Shown here: in pieces, positions 59,688 to 64,000 of the stretch
Numbering within the stretch: the stretch's first letter is position 1
Layout of the letters: each line of letters starts with the position of its first letter
From: Afipia birgiae 34632
Lineage (GTDB): Bacteria; Pseudomonadota; Alphaproteobacteria; Rhizobiales; Xanthobacteraceae
Length of the DNA stretch: 64,000 nt
NCBI RefSeq assembly: GCF_000308295.2
Contig: NZ_HG326654.1
Coordinates: 139,529-203,528 of the forward strand
Reading direction: 5' to 3'
Made by a program: the position numbers and the translations under genes
Notes under the pieces: generated by a model
The model's input: the letters and a program-made list of their open reading frames with translations, nothing else
The model's database searches: none
Told to the model about the DNA's origin: nothing

Positions 59688-61263
59688 AATCATCGCCAGC
59701 GGGCCGGTCTCGGTCGGCCAGGCCGTTCACTATCCGCTGCTCGCCGTGATCGCCGTGCTGCTCGGCTCGTCGATGGCGAATATCGACAGCCGGATGTTCT
59801 CGATCGGGCTGCCCGATCTCAAGGGAGCCTTTTCGCTCAGTTACGATGAAGGGGCGTGGCTGAGCACGGCGTCAACCGCGTCGCAGATTTTCATCGCGCC
59901 CGCGGTGGCGTGGCTGGCCACGGTGTTTGGCCTGCGCCGTATCCTCGGCATCCCGAGTCTCGTGTTCGCTCTGATCTCGCTGATTCTGCCATTTGTCCGC
60001 GATTACCAGACACTTCTTGCACTCACCATCCTCCACGGCCTGCTGCTCGGCACCTTCGTGCCGGCCACGCTATTGATCATTTTCCGCAACCTGCCGATGC
60101 AATGGTGGCTGGTGGCGATCGGGATCTACGCTCTGCGCGTCGGCTTTTCGCTCAACTTCGGTCCCGCGCTGGTGGGCTTCTATGTTGATCACCTCGGCTG
60201 GCAGTGGCTGTACTGGCAGGACGCGATCATTGCAGTGCTGATGGCGTTACTGGTTTACTTCGGTGCCCCGCGCGACCCGATCAACCGGAAGCTGCTCGAA
60301 ACCGCGGACTGGGGCGGCATGCTGCTGCTCGGAACCGGCATTGCCATGGTCTATGCCGGCCTCGATCAGGGCAACCGGCTGGACTGGCTCAATTCCGGAA
60401 CCGTTGTGGCGCTGCTCGGCTGCGGCGTTTTTTTGGTGGTGGCGTTTTTCATCAACGAAGCGCTGGTTCAGGATCCGTGGGCCCACGCGAACGTGCTGCT
60501 GTCGCGCAATATCGGCTTCGCTCTGGTCGTGATCCTGCTCTACACCCTGACCAGTCTTTCGAATTCGTCGCTGGTGCCGAATTTCCTCTCCACCGTGGCG
60601 CAGCTTCGGCCCGAGCAGACCGGCCGCCTGCTTCTGATCTACGGCGTTTTGCCCATGGCGGTGCTGTTCCCCCTCTCGATCTGGCTGCTGCGGCGATTCG
60701 ACGTGAGGATCGTGCTGGTGATCGGTCTGATCACCTTCGCCGCTGCCGCCCTGCTCGGGATTCAGGTCACGCACGCCTGGCGATTAGCCGACTTCGTTCC
60801 CATCGTACTGCTGCAATCAGTCGGCCAGACATTCACGCTTTTCCCGATCATCATCATCGCGCTCTCCAATTCCGATCCGACCCGGGCGACGGCATTCGCC
60901 GCCTACATCCAGATCATGCGGCTGGGCGGCGCGGAGTTCGGTATCGCGCTGATGGGCACGTGGCTGCGGGTGCGCGAACAGATCCACTCCAACCTCCTCG
61001 GGCAGCACGTCACCCACGCCACGGATCAAGTGCAGCGCTTTCTCGCTCACCTGTCGGGCTATTTCGCCGGCCATGGCGCCGCAACGGCCCCCGCGCGCAG
61101 CGTCGGAACGCTGGCCGGCGTTGTTCAACGTGAGGCAAACGTACTCGCCTATATCGACGCCTTCTGGCTGACCTTCGGATTCGCGATCGCTGGGCTGCTT
61201 GTCACCGCACTGATCACCAAGTCTCCGCCGGGACCCTTCACGCCGGGCGCAAGAGCCCAATAG
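59656..61263 (+). CDS. emrB: DHA2-family MFS drug exporter (EmrB-like)
   Basis: A 535-residue transporter with about fourteen helices. SSMANIDSRMFSIGLPDLKGAFSLSYDEGAWLSTAS corresponds to helix 1 and the DHA2 motif, FGLRRILGIPSLVFALISL holds the loop after helix 2, and the last region TFGFAIAGLLVTAL is the final helix. The start is uncertain: ATG 59656 (MPEPKPVTEAK), GTG 59674 and TTG 59644 are all possible; the gene overlaps the emrA end either way. It would export hydrophobic compounds driven by the proton gradient. Confidence 0.9.
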   Translation: MPEPKPVTEAKIIASGPVSVGQAVHYPLLAVIAVLLGSSMANIDSRMFSIGLPDLKGAFSLSYDEGAWLSTASTASQIFIAPAVAWLATVFGLRRILGIPSLVFALISLILPFVRDYQTLLALTILHGLLLGTFVPATLLIIFRNLPMQWWLVAIGIYALRVGFSLNFGPALVGFYVDHLGWQWLYWQDAIIAVLMALLVYFGAPRDPINRKLLETADWGGMLLLGTGIAMVYAGLDQGNRLDWLNSGTVVALLGCGVFLVVAFFINEALVQDPWAHANVLLSRNIGFALVVILLYTLTSLSNSSLVPNFLSTVAQLRPEQTGRLLLIYGVLPMAVLFPLSIWLLRRFDVRIVLVIGLITFAAAALLGIQVTHAWRLADFVPIVLLQSVGQTFTLFPIIIIALSNSDPTRATAFAAYIQIMRLGGAEFGIALMGTWLRVREQIHSNLLGQHVTHATDQVQRFLAHLSGYFAGHGAATAPARSVGTLAGVVQREANVLAYIDAFWLTFGFAIAGLLVTALITKSPPGPFTPGARAQ

Positions 61264-61806
61264 CGTGCTCCGCTCCGCGACATCGGCCCGCCTTTCAAGC
61301 CAAAGTCCCAGGACTCGGATTCGGGCGATGAAGATAATTGAATCAAGCTATCACCATGCGGATTCAGGCTGCGAAGGCTTTGAATCACCTTCTGAAGGCT
61401 TTGATTCAACCCGTGAAGGAATTGATTCAAGAACCGAAGAGACTGATTCAAGTTCCAGCGCACCGCCCTGAAATTACCCTTATAAATCAATGCGGTTAGC
61501 GAATCGTTTGAATCTCATGCGACACGCGAGACAGTACTGCGGGAGAGTCGCCGTCCCCCGAATCGGGCAGCCCGGAAGTGCCGGGCACTTTCGCCTCTGA
61601 GCGGTTTCCGGCGAGCGGGCAGATGCCCAAGTATTTGTCGTGAAACGGCTCCAGATTTGTTCGTCAGAGCAAATCCAGGCGGGCATGCCAGAAAGTCTCA
61701 GGTGCGTTGCCTTCCAGCCCGCGAAGGCGGGTGCTATAGCCTCGCTACGGAACCGGTTGCGGTTTCTCTCGCCCTCTCCGCCCCCAATGTTAAGGCCCGA
61801 TCCCCC
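61264..61806. other. 543-bp gene-free region with phased GANTC array upstream of icd
   Basis: No credible gene lies between emrB and icd; the open frames on both strands start with rare codons, are short, and merely follow the 21-bp repeat. The left half holds the GANTC array (61311-61457) and two more GANTC sites at 61501 and 61510. The right half (61515-61806) is the icd leader, with nothing I can name as a promoter by eye. Confidence 0.7.
61311..61457. repeat. Seven 21-bp tandem units, each with one GANTC site
   Basis: GANTC sites start at 61318, 61340, 61361, 61382, 61403, 61424 and 61445: one interval of 22 and five of exactly 21 bp (two turns of B-DNA). Five units carry the palindrome TGA(A/T)TCA; the first two variants are cgGATTCg and cgGATTCAgg. 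Flanks are semi-conserved (aagg before, aag after). GANTC is the methylation site of the alphaproteobacterial cell-cycle enzyme CcrM; an eighth site, GACTC, lies at 61312. The repeat is exact at the DNA level while the encoded peptides in either frame are poor, which favours a regulatory or structural role. Confidence 0.85.
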
Positions 61807-63021
61807 ATGGCAAAAATCAAGGTGACCAACCCCGTCGTCGAACTCGATGGCGACGAGATGACCCGGATCATCTGGCAGTACATCAAGGACAAGCTGATCA
61901 ACCCGTTCCTTGATGTGAATCTCGAATACTACGACCTTGGGATGGAGTACCGCGACAAGACCAACGATCAGGTCACGATCGACGCGGCCAACGCGATCAA
62001 GAAGCACGGCGTCGGCGTCAAGTGCGCCACCATCACGCCGGACGAAGCGCGCGTGAAGGAATTCGGCCTCAAGGAAATGTGGAAATCGCCGAACGGCACC
62101 ATCCGCAACATCCTCGGCGGCGTGATTTTCCGCGAACCGATCATCTGCAAGAACGTGCCGCGTCTGGTTCCCGGCTGGACCAAGCCGATCATCATTGGCC
62201 GCCACGCTTTCGGCGACCAGTATCGCGCAACCGACTTCAAGTTTCCCGGCAAGGGCACGCTGACGATGAAATTCGTCGGCGAAGACGGCACGGTCATCGA
62301 GAAGGAAGTGTTCAAGTCGCCAGACTCCGGCGTCGCCATGGGTATGTACAACCTCGACGATTCCATTCGCGATTTTGCACGCGCCTCGATGAACTACGGT
62401 CTGTCGCGCGGCTATCCGGTGTACCTGTCGACCAAGAACACCATCCTCAAGGTCTACGACGGACGCTTCAAGGATATCTTCCAGGAGATCTACGACACCG
62501 AGTTCAAGAAGGACTTCGAAGCCAAGGGCCTCACCTACGAACATCGTCTGATCGACGACATGGTCGCTTCGGCGCTGAAGTGGTCCGGTGGCTACGTCTG
62601 GGCCTGCAAGAACTACGACGGCGACGTGCAGTCCGACACCGTCGCGCAGGGCTACGGCTCGCTGGGCCTCATGACCTCTGTGCTGCTGACGCCGGACGGT
62701 AAGGTCGTCGAAGCCGAAGCCGCCCACGGTACCGTGACCCGCCACTACCGCGAGCACCAGAAGGGCAAGGAAACCTCGACCAACTCGATCGCGTCGATCT
62801 TCGCCTGGACGCAAGGCCTCGCCCACCGCGCCAAGCTCGACAATAACGCGGAACTGGCGAAATTCGCCAAGACGCTGGAGAAGGTCTGCGTCGATACCGT
62901 CGAAAGCGGTTTCATGACCAAGGATCTGGCGCTGCTGGTCGGCGCGGATCAGCGCTGGCTGTCCACCACCGGCTTCCTCGACAAGGTGGCGGAAAACCTC
63001 ACCAAGGCGATGGCCGCCTGA
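61807..63021 (+). CDS. icd: NADP-dependent isocitrate dehydrogenase
   Basis: A 404-residue eukaryote-like (subfamily II) enzyme. [30 protein letters not shown] is the diagnostic start; [46 protein letters not shown] holds the substrate-binding residues, and [28 protein letters not shown] the metal-binding Asp residues. It oxidises isocitrate to 2-oxoglutarate in the TCA cycle, making NADPH. ATG 61807 is the family start. Its long leader contains the phased GANTC array. Confidence 0.96.
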   Translation: MAKIKVTNPVVELDGDEMTRIIWQYIKDKLINPFLDVNLEYYDLGMEYRDKTNDQVTIDAANAIKKHGVGVKCATITPDEARVKEFGLKEMWKSPNGTIRNILGGVIFREPIICKNVPRLVPGWTKPIIIGRHAFGDQYRATDFKFPGKGTLTMKFVGEDGTVIEKEVFKSPDSGVAMGMYNLDDSIRDFARASMNYGLSRGYPVYLSTKNTILKVYDGRFKDIFQEIYDTEFKKDFEAKGLTYEHRLIDDMVASALKWSGGYVWACKNYDGDVQSDTVAQGYGSLGLMTSVLLTPDGKVVEAEAAHGTVTRHYREHQKGKETSTNSIASIFAWTQGLAHRAKLDNNAELAKFAKTLEKVCVDTVESGFMTKDLALLVGADQRWLSTTGFLDKVAENLTKAMAA

Positions 63022-63049
63022 GGCGCAGCAAGCTAAAATTCATACGTTC

Positions 63050-63076
63050 AACGGCGCAGACGATGTCTGCGCCGTT
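63050..63076 (+). terminator. Likely terminator after icd
   Basis: aacggcgcagac (63050-63061) and gtctgcgccgtt (63065-63076) are exact complements with loop gat. Only a short T run follows (tgctt), so termination may be partial. Confidence 0.65.
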
Positions 63077-63112
63077 TGCTTGTGAACTTCAAAAAGAAAC
63101 GGAACGCCGGGC

Positions 63113-63550
63113 ATGACGCGAGACCAATTCAGCTTCTTCCATCCCTTCCGGATCCGCTATTCGGAGATCGACGGCCAGGGCGTGGTGTTCAACGCCCACT
63201 ATCTGACCTTCTACGACACTACGATCACCGAATATTTCCGCGCGCTCGGCTACGACCAGTATGCGGATGCCAAGAAGACCGGCATGGACTTCCACGTCGT
63301 CAAGTCTGTCGTGGAATACAAGGCGCCGATCCGTTTCGATGCGGAGATCGAGGTCGGCGCCCGTGTCGCGCGGATCGGCAGTTCGAGCATGACCTTTGAG
63401 ACGGCAATCTTCCTCAAGGACAGCACGCAGCTGATGGCGATAGGCGAAGTGGTCTGGGTCAACACCGATCAATCCACGCACCGGCCAGCGCCGATCACGG
63501 CTGAGATTCGCAACCTTATTGCGTCATGCGAAAAGCATCTCGCAGCGTGA
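63113..63550 (+). CDS. Hotdog acyl-CoA thioesterase (4HBT-like)
   Basis: A 145-residue hotdog protein. FRIRYSEIDGQGVVFNAHYLTFYDTTITEYFRALGYD has the conserved Asp of the YbgC/4-hydroxybenzoyl-CoA thioesterase branch, followed by VKSVVEYKAPIRFDAEIEVGARVARIGSSSMTFE. It probably hydrolyses a short or aromatic acyl-CoA. It follows the icd terminator by 36 bp, and a strong terminator ends it at 63576. Confidence 0.88.
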   Translation: MTRDQFSFFHPFRIRYSEIDGQGVVFNAHYLTFYDTTITEYFRALGYDQYADAKKTGMDFHVVKSVVEYKAPIRFDAEIEVGARVARIGSSSMTFETAIFLKDSTQLMAIGEVVWVNTDQSTHRPAPITAEIRNLIASCEKHLAA

Positions 63551-63575
63551 TTGCGGACCGCACCTCGCAAACATC

Positions 63576-63605
63576 AAAGGCGCGGATTTCTCCGCGCCTT
63601 TCTCA
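63576..63605 (+). terminator. Rho-independent terminator after the thioesterase gene
   Basis: aaaggcgcgga (63576-63586) and tccgcgccttt (63591-63601) pair exactly with loop tttc; ctcatttt follows. It may also serve the convergent gene ending at 63649. Confidence 0.85.
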
Positions 63606-63648
63606 TTTTGAGCTTGGGTCAACCGCCAATTTTTTGAGACCGGACAAT

Positions 63649-64000
63649 CTACCGGCTGGCAACCGCGCCTAACGAATCGAACTTGTAGCTCAAGCGGCCG
63701 ACAACGGTATCCAGCTTGGTCTTGTCGTCGACCGATGTGAGAGTTGTGTCCGCGCCGGTATTGTAGGCGGTGTAATTAGCTCGTCCGAGGTCGATGTGAT
63801 TGTACTCGATGCCAAGGATGAGATTCTGCGTCAGCATGTATTCGAAGCCCGCGCCGACGATCACGCCGCTCCTGAACTTGCTGCCGGGATTCCATGCGGA
63901 AGGACCACCGGACGTTGACGCCGCAGACAATCCAACCTCGCCACCTGCCCAGCCCCCCTTGGCGTAGAACAAGACACGGTCCCAGGTGACGCCAAGGCGA
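63649..64000 (-). CDS. Outer-membrane beta-barrel protein (Omp25/31-like), 5' end missing
   Basis: The C-terminal 117 residues of a porin-like protein; the reading frame stays open to the right edge, so the start lies beyond this window. LFYAKGGWAGGEVGLSAAS, SGVIVGAGFEYMLTQNLILGIEYNHIDLGRANY and the final RLSYKFDSL show the alternating pattern and family signature GGWAG...GAGFEY...LGIEYNH of small alphaproteobacterial outer-membrane proteins. The last residues are GAVASR, not the usual aromatic end, though Phe lies seven from the stop. Confidence 0.88.
   Translation of the reverse strand, partial: RLGVTWDRVLFYAKGGWAGGEVGLSAASTSGGPSAWNPGSKFRSGVIVGAGFEYMLTQNLILGIEYNHIDLGRANYTAYNTGADTTLTSVDDKTKLDTVVGRLSYKFDSLGAVASR

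Noticed and set aside
61265-61471. 68-residue plus-strand frame across the same repeat (EGFDSTR-type)
   Set aside because: GTG start without a ribosome-binding site, and composition again dictated by the DNA repeat.
61149-61490. Leucine-heptad protein on the minus strand (LNQSLRF-type repeats)
   Set aside because: The seven-residue period follows directly from the 21-bp DNA repeat. The start would be TTG, the frame overlaps the emrB end, and no ribosome-binding site is seen.
61480-62826. 448-residue minus-strand frame opposite icd
   Set aside because: Antisense shadow of icd; Val/Asp/His-rich without any family resemblance.

Overview
This is roughly 64 kb of high-GC alphaproteobacterial chromosome, most likely from the Bradyrhizobium/Afipia/Rhodopseudomonas/Nitrobacter group (Nitrobacteraceae). 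The placement is inferred from protein style and gene content: a liv operon carrying a DUF6867 gene, BcsS, the F1F0-ATPase zeta inhibitor, a cox (form II CO-dehydrogenase-like) maturation cluster, EgtB/EgtD, and clustered GANTC (CcrM) sites. No rRNA, tRNA, CRISPR array, IS element, prophage or integrase is visible. Nearly all genes are ordinary core or peripheral metabolism. The left edge is not biological: bases 1-64 are a short displaced copy of sequence from position 2693 followed by what reads as a loxP-type 454 mate-pair linker, so the window probably begins at the end of a draft contig.

Layout. 0.2-4.1 kb: a DUF2778 (Tlde1-like) protein, then a coupled pair of lipid-linked glycosyltransferases. 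4.4-8.0 kb: DUF72, DUF488, BcsS, and an MFS transporter behind a perfect palindrome. 8.1-11.7 kb: a TetR-HlyD-ATPase-permease efflux operon with a 26-bp perfect palindromic operator. 11.8-12.2 kb: DUF4189. 12.2-19.0 kb: coxG, coxS, coxM, coxD, coxE, two XdhC-type genes and a molybdopterin-binding/cytidylyltransferase fusion, with no coxL. 19.2-21.8 kb: pcaB, pcaD, pcaC. 21.8-22.8 kb: a membrane protein and a 55-residue Gln/Pro-rich peptide. 23.0-28.4 kb: livHMGF, DUF6867 and livK. 28.6-36.3 kb: ccdA, a P1 peptidase, an EF-hand protein, rpe, purB, a MOSC protein, murI, a cupin and rpsD. 36.4-41.6 kb: three paralogous serine hydrolases interrupted by a threonine aldolase.

41.7-46.1 kb: grxD, egtB-egtD, ltrA and bolA. 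46.2-47.0 kb: DUF427 and a small secreted protein. 47.1-51.1 kb: an orphan Liv-type binding protein, a gamma-glutamyltransferase and a divergent LysR regulator. 51.1-55.9 kb: purL, a PaaI-type thioesterase on the opposite strand, purQ, purS and purC. 56.1-64.0 kb: ATPase zeta, a GlcG/HbpS protein, a TrmJ-type methyltransferase fused to a DUF559 domain, emrA/emrB, icd, a thioesterase and a truncated outer-membrane barrel.

The most interesting observations are: (1) seven GANTC sites spaced 21-22 bp apart, six on an exact 21-bp tandem period, in the only gene-free stretch over 300 bp (upstream of icd); (2) a cox cluster with all its maturation genes but no catalytic subunit, missing exactly where form II clusters carry coxL; (3) an exact EcfG (general stress sigma factor) promoter in front of egtBD, with weaker matches before two small-protein genes; (4) the TrmJ-DUF559 fusion with a partly degraded nuclease motif; and (5) the linker artefact at the window start.
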